Assembly: GCA_040757595.1 (NCBI GenBank) | Contig: JBFLWP010000017.1 | Span: forward strand, 1-64,000 | Length of the DNA stretch: 64,000 nucleotides | Direction of reading: 5' to 3' | Source of the DNA: Nitrospirota bacterium | GTDB taxonomy: Bacteria; Nitrospirota; Nitrospiria; Nitrospirales; Nitrospiraceae | In this document: positions 57,053-63,890 of the stretch, in pieces | Layout: every line of letters begins with the position of its first letter | Position numbering within the stretch: the first letter of the stretch is position 1 | Notes under the pieces: generated by a model | The model's database searches: none | What the model was told of the DNA's origin: nothing | What the model saw: only the letters and a program-made list of their open reading frames with translations | Made by a program: the position numbers and the translations under genes

Positions 57053-58281
57053 TCATACCTCAGCGCGTCGATCGGGTTGAGCCGCGACGCCTTGTTGGCC
57101 GGGTAGAGGCCGAAGAAGATGCCGACCCCGACCGAGAAGAGGAACGCCACCGCCACGGCCCGCGGCGACACGATCGCGGGCCACCCGATCACGGTCGTCA
57201 CCAGCCGGGCGCTCGCGACGCCCGCCAGGACCCCCAGCACCCCGCCGACCGTGCTGAGGATCACCGCTTCGACCAGGAACTGCATGAGGATGTGCCGGCG
57301 TTTGGCGCCCACGGCCATCCGGATGCCGATCTCGTGCGTGCGCTCGGTCACCGAGACCAGGAGGATGTTCATGATCCCGATGCCGCCGACCAGCAGCGAG
57401 ATCGAGGCGATGCTCAACAGCATGAGGACCATCGTGCGGCTGGCCCCGGCCGAGGCCTTGGCGATGTCCTCCATCGTCCGGATCGTGAAGTCGTCCTCCT
57501 GCCAGGCCGGCAGCCTGTGGCGCGTGCGGAGCAGGTCCTTGATCTCCGGCACCACCGCGGCGGCCTGCTCGCGCTTCGCCGTGGCGACCATGATGATGCC
57601 GACCGTGCCGAGAAACTTGGTGCCCAGCACCTTGCGCTCCGCGGTCGAAAACGGAATGTGGACGACGTCGTCCTGATCCTGTCCCAGGAGCGACTGGCCC
57701 TTGGGCGCCATGACGCCGATGACGCGCAAGGGCACGTTCTTGATCCGGATCTGGGCCCCGATGACTTCCTCGCCCCGCTCGAAGAGGTTCTCCGCGGCGG
57801 TCTTGCCCAGGACCGCGACCTTCGCCCCGTTGTCCTCGTCCGACTGGGTGAAGAACGTTCCCTGGGCCATCGGCCAGTCTCGGATGTCCGGATAGACCGC
57901 GGTCGTCCCCAGGACGATGGTGCTCCAGTTCTTGTTCTCGTGCACGACCTGGAGCACGGCGCGCGTCGCGTAGGTGACGGCCGAGACCTCCGGAATCCTC
58001 CGCGGGATCTCCTTCGCGTCCTCGACCGTGAGCGTGGAGACGCCCCCGAACCCGGTTCGCACGCCGCTGACCGTGGTGGCGCCGGGAATGACGATCAGCA
58101 CGTTGGTGCCGAGGCTGGCGATCTGCGCCTGGACCGACGCGGCCGCCCCCTGCCCCAGGCTGACCATCGTGACCACCGCGCCCACGCCGATCACGATGCC
58201 GAGCATGGTCAGCCCGGCACGGAGCGGATTGCGCCCCAGCACCCGGAACGCCAGTTGGACGGTCATCACTAAAAAATTCAC
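57049..58281 (-). CDS. MacB/FtsX-type ABC permease
   Basis: 410 residues. The N-terminal transmembrane helix (M-L-G-I-V-I-G-V-G-A-V-V-T-M) is followed by a large periplasmic MacB_PCD domain (about 45-240) with Q-I-A-S-L-G-T-N-V-L-I-V-I-P-G, then three C-terminal helices (I-A-S-I-S-L-L-V-G-G-I-G-I-M-N-I-L and the rest). It is the permease half only: unlike MacB itself there is no fused ATPase, and no ATPase gene is adjacent. With the adaptor upstream it should form an export or mechanotransmission machine using an ATPase encoded elsewhere. Confidence 0.9.
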   Translation of the reverse strand: MNFLVMTVQLAFRVLGRNPLRAGLTMLGIVIGVGAVVTMVSLGQGAAASVQAQIASLGTNVLIVIPGATTVSGVRTGFGGVSTLTVEDAKEIPRRIPEVSAVTYATRAVLQVVHENKNWSTIVLGTTAVYPDIRDWPMAQGTFFTQSDEDNGAKVAVLGKTAAENLFERGEEVIGAQIRIKNVPLRVIGVMAPKGQSLLGQDQDDVVHIPFSTAERKVLGTKFLGTVGIIMVATAKREQAAAVVPEIKDLLRTRHRLPAWQEDDFTIRTMEDIAKASAGASRTMVLMLLSIASISLLVGGIGIMNILLVSVTERTHEIGIRMAVGAKRRHILMQFLVEAVILSTVGGVLGVLAGVASARLVTTVIGWPAIVSPRAVAVAFLFSVGVGIFFGLYPANKASRLNPIDALRYE

Positions 58282-58288
58282 AGGAACC

Positions 58289-58372
58289 TTGGGGCTCGAG
58301 GCGCGGGGCTAGAGAGGGGAACAGGGGTGTTCCTTATATCCCCTCGCCCCTTGCCTCGCACCTCTCGCCGTT
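58289..58372. repeat. Inverted repeat, family I
   Basis: The left arm TTGGGGCTCGAGGCGCGGGG plus CTAGAGAGGGGAACAGGGG faces the right arm TATCCCCTCGCCCCTTGCCT plus CGCACCTCTCGCC. It fills the gap between the adaptor and the permease. Confidence 0.7.
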
Positions 58373-58374
58373 CA

Positions 58375-59709
58375 TTATCTCAGTTTCGGGATGCCCCCGA
58401 AGCCGGGCGGGAGGTCTTTCTGTCCCGCCGCGTCCGGCGTTTCGAGCCCGAGGATCACCGGATCGCCCTCCTTCAGGTCGCCTTCCAGCATCTCCGTATA
58501 GGTCGAATCGGCGACGCCGGGCTTGATCGCGACCGACCGCGGCTCCCCTTTCGCGCCGACCGTCCAGACCTCCGCCTTCTTCCGCTCCGCGGCCGAGCCC
58601 GGCATCTTGAACCGCAGCGCGACGTTCGGCACCCGCAGGGCGTCGTCCCTGTGGGCCGTCACGATCGTGACGTTGGCCGTCATCCCGGGCTTGAGCCTGA
58701 GGTCCCGGTTGTCCACGCCGATCACCACGTCGTAGGTGACCACGTTCTGGATGCTGATCGGGGAGTTGCGGACCTGGGTGATCGTCCCGATGAAGGGCTC
58801 CTTCGGATAGGCGTCCACGGTGAACCGGGCTTCCTTTCCCTCCGTGACCCCGCCGATGTCCGACTCGCTCACGTTCGCGTGCACCTCCATGCGGGTCAGA
58901 TCCTGCGCGATCATGAAGAGCGTCGGGGTCTGGAAGCTGGACACCACGGTCTGCCCCACGTCCACGTTGCGGGAGACCACGATGCCGTCCACCGGGGAGT
59001 AGATCGTGGTGTAGCCCAGATCCAGCTCCGCGTTGGAGAGCGTGGCCTGGGCCTGGTCCACCTGGGCCTGGGCCACTTCCACCTGGGCGGCCGCGTCGCG
59101 GAAGCTCGTCCGGGCCAGGTCGAGGTCGGCCTGGGCCACGAACTGTTGCCGGCGCAGCGTGTCCATCCGATCCATTTCCAGCTTGCGCTGCGCGAGCGCC
59201 GCCTGCGCCTTGAGCAGGGCTCCCTGGGCGTTCCGCAAGGTCGCACGGGCCTGGCTCACGCGGGACTGGTAGACGGCGGGATCGATCTGCGCGATCATCT
59301 GCCCCTGCTTGACCACCGAATTGAAGTCCGCATACAGCGCCTTGATCTTGCCCGTGACCTGGCTGCCGACCTGCACGGAGACCACCGGATTCACCGTGCC
59401 GGTGGCCGTCACGGTCGCGGCGATCGGCCCGCGATCCACCGTCGCGGTCTTGAACCGAATCGGCTGCTCGCCGGGCGAGAGCCAGAACCAGAGGCCGATC
59501 GAGACGGCGCCCAACCCGGCCAGGAGCAGAAAGACGCGAAGCCGGCGCGGGCGGCCCGTGGCCGGCTGGAACGGGCTCGGCTGCTCGGGAAGGGATTCGA
59601 CCGGCTCGACCGGCAGGACCAGCGCGGACGCTTCGATCACCGGCTCCTCCGAGCCGGGGCCTCCCGGCTCGTCCTGCCTTGATTTCGACTCCTCGGCCTG
59701 CACCGTCAT
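58375..59709 (-). CDS. MacA-like periplasmic adaptor
   Basis: 444 residues from ATG 59709. There is an N-terminal membrane anchor (V-F-L-L-L-A-G-L-G-A-V-S-I-G-L-W-F-W) at about 60-78 after a charged cytoplasmic tail. The lipoyl/hairpin region follows, with V-G-S-Q-V-T-G-K-I near 115, a coiled coil rich in Gln/Ala (A-Q-A-A-L-A-Q-R-K, A-Q-V-D-Q-A-Q-A-T-L), Y-T-T-I-Y-S-P-V-D-G-I-V near 230, then beta-barrel and membrane-proximal domains. It connects an inner-membrane ABC permease to an outer-membrane channel. A sigma-54 candidate lies about 55 bases before the ATG. Confidence 0.9.
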   Translation of the reverse strand: MTVQAEESKSRQDEPGGPGSEEPVIEASALVLPVEPVESLPEQPSPFQPATGRPRRLRVFLLLAGLGAVSIGLWFWLSPGEQPIRFKTATVDRGPIAATVTATGTVNPVVSVQVGSQVTGKIKALYADFNSVVKQGQMIAQIDPAVYQSRVSQARATLRNAQGALLKAQAALAQRKLEMDRMDTLRRQQFVAQADLDLARTSFRDAAAQVEVAQAQVDQAQATLSNAELDLGYTTIYSPVDGIVVSRNVDVGQTVVSSFQTPTLFMIAQDLTRMEVHANVSESDIGGVTEGKEARFTVDAYPKEPFIGTITQVRNSPISIQNVVTYDVVIGVDNRDLRLKPGMTANVTIVTAHRDDALRVPNVALRFKMPGSAAERKKAEVWTVGAKGEPRSVAIKPGVADSTYTEMLEGDLKEGDPVILGLETPDAAGQKDLPPGFGGIPKLR

Positions 59710-59762
59710 GATGCGGTTCGACCCCTGAGCGTGGATTACAGTGAAGAACGCCACTGGACAAA

Positions 59763-59777
59763 GCAAGAGGGGTGCCG
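59763..59777 (-). promoter_or_regulatory. Sigma-54 promoter candidate
   Basis: On the minus strand CGGCAC-CCCTC-TTGC followed by TT. It differs from the consensus only in the first base. The expected start is near 59752, 43 bases before the MacA-like ATG. It would drive the adaptor, permease, DUF4384 and CHAT genes. The 207-base gap (59710-59916) contains no other feature I recognise. Confidence 0.55.
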
Positions 59778-59916
59778 AACTCGATAGGGTCGCCAAAGAG
59801 GGACGCGAACAATATCAATGGGTTCAGAGTCTGATTCCGGTGCGAGCGTGAGGAGCCGAGCAGAATGGGGAGAATCTCCCCAGGAGGAGTCGGACCCATG
59901 CGGCGGGGAGGGGCAG

Positions 59917-60558
59917 TCAAGCCAGGTAGCGAACGAACCAGCGCAGCGCGAGATCGGCGACCTGCTCCAGCTTGCCCGGCTCTTCGAACAGGTGCGTCGC
60001 GCCGGGGACGATGGCCAGGTCCTTCGTGCAGGTCAGCAACTCATAGGCCTCCCGGTTCAACTCGATCACCGCCTCGTCCCAACCCCCGACGATCAGCAGG
60101 GTTGGGGCGGTGACTTTCGGCAGATACGGCGCCGCGAGGTCCGGACGTCCTCCGCGCGAGACGACGGCCGCAACGGAGGACGGCGAACGGGCCGCCGCCT
60201 GGAGCGCCGCCCCGGCTCCGGTGCTGGCCCCGAAGTAGCCGAGTCGGAAGCCCTCGGTCGAAGGATTCGCGGCCAGCCACTCGGCCGCGGCCAGCAGCCG
60301 ATCCGTCAGCAGGTCAATGTCGAAGACCTTCCGCCGATCCTCGGCCTCCTCCTCCGTCAGCAGATCAATCAGCAGCGTCGCCAAGCCCCCGCTCTGCAAC
60401 CGCTCCGCCACGAAGCGGTTGCGCGGGCTCATCCGCCCGCTCCCGCTCCCGTGCGCGAAGAGCACGACGCCGCCGGCCTTCTCGGGCACGGCCAGGATTC
60501 CGCTCAGCCGAGCCCTTCCGGCCGGCACGATGATCTGTTGGCCGCCGAATTTCATCAC
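59917..60558 (-). CDS. Alpha/beta hydrolase (dienelactone hydrolase-like)
   Basis: 213 residues. V-V-L-F-A-H-G-S-G-S-G near 32-42 is the oxyanion region. The nucleophile elbow is Y-F-G-A-S-T-G-A-G-A near 109-118 with Ser in G-A-S-T-G. Asp lies in I-V-G-G-W-D-E-A-V near 157 and His in V-P-G-A-T-H-L-F near 188. The catalytic triad is complete. Substrate unknown. It is the last gene of the minus-strand group from 62.0 kb. Confidence 0.88.
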   Translation of the reverse strand: MMKFGGQQIIVPAGRARLSGILAVPEKAGGVVLFAHGSGSGRMSPRNRFVAERLQSGGLATLLIDLLTEEEAEDRRKVFDIDLLTDRLLAAAEWLAANPSTEGFRLGYFGASTGAGAALQAAARSPSSVAAVVSRGGRPDLAAPYLPKVTAPTLLIVGGWDEAVIELNREAYELLTCTKDLAIVPGATHLFEEPGKLEQVADLALRWFVRYLA

Positions 60559-60624
60559 GGGAATTCGAGCTCTCAGCTTTCAGCCTTCAGCCTTTCTCCT
60601 GCGAGCCGCGCTTCCATCTGCTAT

Positions 60625-61569
60625 TCACAGCAGCGCCGTCGCGATGCTCAGGTAGATGGCGACGCTGAGGAGATCCTGCAGGACCGTCGCGATCGGTCCG
60701 CTGGCGAGCGCCGGGTCCGCGCCGAGACGGGCGAGCCCCCAGGGGAGCAGGCTGGCCACGAGGGTCGCTTCCAGCGATGTGGCAGCCAGCGTCGAGGCCA
60801 GCACCAGCGAGACCGATCCGCGACCGTCCACCAGCAAGAAGCCCAGGCCGGCCAGGCCGCCGAGCGCGCCCCCGATCAACAGCCCGATCGCGCCTTCCCG
60901 CAGCAACTGCGCCCCGAGCGAGACCCTCCCATAGGCCAGCGAGCGGACCAGCACGGTTTCGGTCTGGGTCCCGACCGCGTCGGCCATGTAGACCACGAGC
61001 GGGAGAAAGAACGCCAGGGTGATCTCCTTGGTCAGGGCTTCCTCGAACAGGCGGGCGATTCCGGCCGCGAGCCACCCGCCCACGAGCCCGAGCATGAGCC
61101 AGGGCATCCGCGCGCGGAACGCGTCCAGGGTGCCGTCCTGCGCCATCGGGACCGGATGGGCTGGGTCCACTCCACCCATGCGGAGGATGTCGTCCACATG
61201 CTCCTCGTGGAGCAGGGCGAGCAGCCGGCCGATGGGAATCGCCCCCAGCAGTCTGCGCTGGCCGTCCACGACGGCCACGTCCGCGTCATGCCGCTCGACC
61301 GCGAGCAGGGCGGCCGTCTCCGCATTGTCGTCCGGGTGGACTTCGACCGGCGGATCGCCTTGGAGATCGGAGAGCGGGACGTGAAGACCGGCGAGGAGCA
61401 ACGTCTCGATCGGGACCTGCCCGACGAGCCGGGACCGGTCATCGGCCAGATACAGGTGGCTGGCTTCTTCCAGCCGGTGGCGACGGAGAGCCTCCCAGGC
61501 GGCCGCGACCGTGTCGCCGGGGCGCGCCCGCGGCACGGCCGCGGTCATCAGATCGGCGGCGGTCGGCAT
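60625..61569 (-). CDS. mgtE: MgtE-family magnesium transporter, lacking the N domain
   Basis: 314 residues. CBS domains (about 1-130: V-A-A-A-W-E-A-L-R, L-Y-L-A-D-D, A-D-V-A-V-V-D, L-L-G-A-I-P-I-G-R-L-L) are followed by a five-helix membrane domain (about 150-314) with P-L-V-V-Y-M-A-D-A-V-G-T-Q-T-E-T-V near 190-206, a highly conserved MgtE pore motif, and S-L-E-A-T-L-V-A-S. The superhelical N domain of typical 450-residue MgtE is absent, so magnesium gating is probably by the CBS domains alone. Confidence 0.88.
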   Translation of the reverse strand: MPTAADLMTAAVPRARPGDTVAAAWEALRRHRLEEASHLYLADDRSRLVGQVPIETLLLAGLHVPLSDLQGDPPVEVHPDDNAETAALLAVERHDADVAVVDGQRRLLGAIPIGRLLALLHEEHVDDILRMGGVDPAHPVPMAQDGTLDAFRARMPWLMLGLVGGWLAAGIARLFEEALTKEITLAFFLPLVVYMADAVGTQTETVLVRSLAYGRVSLGAQLLREGAIGLLIGGALGGLAGLGFLLVDGRGSVSLVLASTLAATSLEATLVASLLPWGLARLGADPALASGPIATVLQDLLSVAIYLSIATALL

Positions 61570-61596
61570 GGGCGCACACTCCAGTGACCGGAACCG

Positions 61597-61827
61597 TCAG
61601 ACGCCGAGCGGGACGACCTCGCCACGACGCGGAGACTTGCCCTCCAGCCGTTCGACCAGGCGCTTCAGGCGGGATCGTCTGACCTGGCGTCTGGTGACGA
61701 TGCCCGGCTCCACGACCTCCCCGCAGTTCAGACAGCGCCAAGCCCGCAGCCACAGGTGCCCGGTATCATCGGTGAGGTCCATGAAATGGTCCACCAGCAT
61801 CAGACCGTGACAGCGTGGGCAATGCAT
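61597..61827 (-). CDS. 76-residue zinc-ribbon protein
   Basis: C-P-R-C-H-G-L-M near the start and C-L-N-C-G-E-V-V-E near residue 32 form a four-Cys ribbon, with a basic C-terminal half (R-R-Q-V-R-R-S-R-L-K-R-L-V-E-R-L). The 'H.W...R.L.CG' layout is like small conserved proteins of this kind found in Nitrospira-like genomes, from memory. It lies upstream of MgtE. Confidence 0.75.
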   Translation of the reverse strand: MHCPRCHGLMLVDHFMDLTDDTGHLWLRAWRCLNCGEVVEPGIVTRRQVRRSRLKRLVERLEGKSPRRGEVVPLGV

Positions 61828-61850
61828 GTTCTTACCTCTCCCCCTTGAAG

Positions 61851-61910
61851 GCCGAACGCTGAATCAAGAGCGTGCCCCGGTTCATCGTTCATCGTTCAGC
61901 CTTCATCGTT
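61851..61910. repeat. Inverted repeat, family B
   Basis: CCGAACGCTGAATCAAG on the left faces GGTTCATCGTTCATCGTTCA plus GCCTTCATCGTTG on the right. It is placed between the 33-residue membrane protein and the zinc ribbon. Confidence 0.7.
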
Positions 61911-61917
61911 GCCACTG

Positions 61918-62019
61918 CTAATGGCATTCCGTCGGACAGAAGAAGACCAGGTACAGGAACAGCGCCACGCCGAGCCCGATGGCTCCCACCAACAGCCACT
62001 GTGCCTTCGTCAGAGTCAT
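61918..62019 (-). CDS. 33-residue membrane protein
   Basis: It starts MTLTKAQWLLVGAIGLG, continues as one hydrophobic helix and ends L-V-F-F-C-P-T-E-C-H, so the tail has two Cys and a His. GCAGGAACG precedes the ATG. It is 21 bases downstream of the predicted start site of the sigma-54 promoter at 62052-62066, which makes this very small frame credible. It is first in the group leading to the zinc ribbon, MgtE and hydrolase. Function unknown. Confidence 0.65.
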   Translation of the reverse strand: MTLTKAQWLLVGAIGLGVALFLYLVFFCPTECH

Positions 62020-62051
62020 GGACGTTCCTGCCTCCCGATGGACCGGAGGCA

Positions 62052-62066
62052 GCAAGAGCGGTGCCA
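62052..62066 (-). promoter_or_regulatory. Sigma-54 (RpoN) promoter
   Basis: On the minus strand TGGCAC-CGCTC-TTGC followed by T, a perfect match to the consensus. Transcription would begin near 62040, about 20 bases before the ATG at 62019. Confidence 0.75.
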
Positions 62067-62074
62067 CCTCCAAC

Positions 62075-62187
62075 CGTGAGACGTGAGGCGTGAGACGTAA
62101 AACGTTACGGGCAAGAGGATATTGCCTTCCTTGTTCCGTCATCTTTTCGGCCATCACCTCTCACGTTTCACCTTTCACGTTTCACGG
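62075..62187. repeat. Inverted repeat, family A
   Basis: The left arm CGTGAGACGTGAGGCGTGAG plus ACGTAAAACG faces the right arm ATCACCTCTCACGTTTCACC plus TTTCACGTTTCACG, with about 45 bases between. It is the longest family A copy in the window. Confidence 0.8.
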
Positions 62188-62254
62188 CTTTTGTGGCCTT
62201 CCGCTACAGGCGGGTTTCCCTTGACTGTAGCAGGACTCCTCCGCCCGCGAACGG

Positions 62255-62335
62255 GCGGCACGAGGCAAGGGGCACGGGGTGAGAGATTCGAGAATAAAGT
62301 CCGGCCTCTAGCCCCGCGCCCAGTGCCTGTGCCCA
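62255..62335. repeat. Inverted repeat, family I
   Basis: The left arm GGCACGAGGCAAGGGGCACG plus GGGTGAGAG faces the right arm GGCCTCTAGCCCCGCGCCCA plus GTGCCTGTGCC. Confidence 0.7.
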
Positions 62336-62339
62336 TCTA

Positions 62340-62354
62340 TGGCATCGGCCTTGC
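62340..62354 (+). promoter_or_regulatory. Sigma-54 (RpoN) promoter
   Basis: TGGCAT-CGGCC-TTGC followed by T, with exact spacing and the accepted TGGCAT variant. Transcription would begin near 62366, 40 bases before the Usp ATG at 62406, whose ribosome site (CTGGAGG) lies within the leader. Confidence 0.75.
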
Positions 62355-62405
62355 TCACCTATTCAACCACGAGCCATTGATTCCTTGACGATCGCTGGAG
62401 GTCCT

Positions 62406-62909
62406 ATGCCTGACGTACTGTTTCCGAAGATTCTGGTTCCCGTGGACTTCTCTCCCTGCTCGGAGGAAGCCTTCCGCGTCGCCCTGTCCTTGGCCCGGTT
62501 GTACCAGTCGGAGGTGCTCTTGCTTCACGTCACCGACACCAAGAGCCTGCAGGCTTTGAACGCGCTGGGGCTCGCCCTGCCGTCGGAGGAGCGGGCCCAA
62601 AAAAGACGCCTCAGCCACCATGCCCGGCTGCACGCGCGCCGGCTGCTGCGCTCCGACGCCGCCAAGGGCGTTCCCGTCCGCCGGCTCCTGGCGGAGGGGA
62701 CCCCGTTCGTGGAGATCGCCCGTGCGGCCCGGGCCGAGAAGGTCAGCCTCGTCGTCATGGGGAGCTACGGCGGCCAGACCGGCAACGTGGAAAAGATCTT
62801 CTTCGGCAGCACGGCCGAGAAGGTCGTGCGAACCGCCGGCTGTCCGGTCCTGTGCGTGCCGCTGCCGGCCAGGATGGCGCCGCCCCGCGGGACGGCGAAG
62901 AAACCGTGA
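62406..62909 (+). CDS. Universal stress protein, single domain
   Basis: 167 residues, one UspA domain: P-K-I-L-V-P-V-D-F-S-P-C-S-E-E-A at the start and V-M-G-S-Y-G-G-Q-T-x7-F-F-G-S-T-A-E-K-V near 117-138 (the ATP-binding G-x2-G-x9-G-S-T pattern). C-P-V-L-C-V-P follows. A Pro/Lys tail ends the protein. GGAGG lies just before ATG 62406. It forms an RpoN-type operon with the next Usp gene, 10 bases downstream. Confidence 0.92.
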   Translation: MPDVLFPKILVPVDFSPCSEEAFRVALSLARLYQSEVLLLHVTDTKSLQALNALGLALPSEERAQKRRLSHHARLHARRLLRSDAAKGVPVRRLLAEGTPFVEIARAARAEKVSLVVMGSYGGQTGNVEKIFFGSTAEKVVRTAGCPVLCVPLPARMAPPRGTAKKP

Positions 62910-62919
62910 GGGGCCGACG

Positions 62920-63843
62920 ATGACGACTTTGCCTAAAGAGATTCTCTTCGCGACGGACTTTTCGGACTGTGCGGCTCGGGCCGAGCGGTATGCCTACCTG
63001 CTCGCCAAAGCCGGCGGCGCCGGACTGACCGTCCTCCACGTGCTGGAGACCCCGCCCGGCATGGACATGGAGTATGCGGTCAACCGCCTGTACCTGGAGT
63101 CTTTGCAGAAGGAGACGGACGAGGGCTTGGAGGCGCTGAGGAGCCGGGCCGCCCAGGCCGGACTGGCCGTGAAGGTCGAGCGGGCGACCGGGATTCCCAG
63201 CCAGCGGATCGCCGAACTGGCCGGCAAGATCCACGCAGATCTGCTCGTGCTGGGCACGCGCGGCAGGACCGGCCTCGAGCACGTGCTGCTCGGCAGCACC
63301 GCGGAGCGGACGGTCGTCGGCGCACCCTGCCCGGTGCTGACGGTCCGGTCGGCCGAGGCCAAGGCGGGGGACAGCCCCGCGATCACGCGCATCCTGGCGC
63401 CCGTTGACTTCTCGGACTGCTCGCTGGAAGCCTTGGAATACGCGGTGCAGGTATCCAGGCTGTTCCACGCCCCGCTCGCGCTGCTCCACGTGATGGAGCC
63501 GGTCGCCTACGGCCTGGACTTCACCCTGCTGGCGGCGGGAGAGGCGCGGAAGACGCGGGAAGCCCTGGAGACGCGCCTGGCCGAGCTGGCCCTGCCGCTC
63601 GTCCGCAACGGTCTGACCGTCCGTCGCCTGGTGCGGGGAGGGATGCCGGCCGACTCGATCCTGGACACGATCAACCAGGACTCTTATGATCTGGTCGTGA
63701 TGGGCACGCACGGGCGGCGCGGTCTCTCCCACGTCGTGAGCGGGAGCGTCGCGGAACGGGTCCTGCGCCGGGCTTCCTGCCCGGTGCTGACGGTGAAGAG
63801 CCCGAAATTCGGCCACAGGGGACAGCGAACAGCCAGCCGCTAA
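62920..63843 (+). CDS. Tandem universal stress protein
   Basis: 307 residues, two UspA domains: first I-L-F-A-T-D-F-S-D-C and V-L-G-T-R-G-R-T-G-x8-L-G-S-T-A-E near 110-127; second I-L-A-P-V-D-F-S-D-C-S and V-M-G-T-H-G-R-R-G-x8-S-G-S-V-A-E near 265-283. The last residues (R-G-Q-R-T-A-S-R) are encoded by an ACAGCGAACAGCCAGCCGCT repeat. It follows the single-domain Usp and is probably co-expressed. Confidence 0.92.
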   Translation: MTTLPKEILFATDFSDCAARAERYAYLLAKAGGAGLTVLHVLETPPGMDMEYAVNRLYLESLQKETDEGLEALRSRAAQAGLAVKVERATGIPSQRIAELAGKIHADLLVLGTRGRTGLEHVLLGSTAERTVVGAPCPVLTVRSAEAKAGDSPAITRILAPVDFSDCSLEALEYAVQVSRLFHAPLALLHVMEPVAYGLDFTLLAAGEARKTREALETRLAELALPLVRNGLTVRRLVRGGMPADSILDTINQDSYDLVVMGTHGRRGLSHVVSGSVAERVLRRASCPVLTVKSPKFGHRGQRTASR

Positions 63844-63890
63844 CAGCAACGAGCTACTCGCGGCAAGCTATCTTCAAAGGAGACACGGTT

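Larger units (their letters stand above)
62020..62405. other. Divergent regulatory region
   Basis: 386 bases between two divergent genes. It contains two outward-facing sigma-54 promoters (62052-62066 minus, 62340-62354 plus), a family A repeat (62075-62187) and a family I repeat (62255-62335). I see no gene. Confidence 0.7.

Noticed and set aside
13612-62187. The GTCTCAC and other tandem units as CRISPR arrays
   Set aside because: Units are about 7 bases, degenerate and directly adjacent, with no spacers of constant length and no cas genes.
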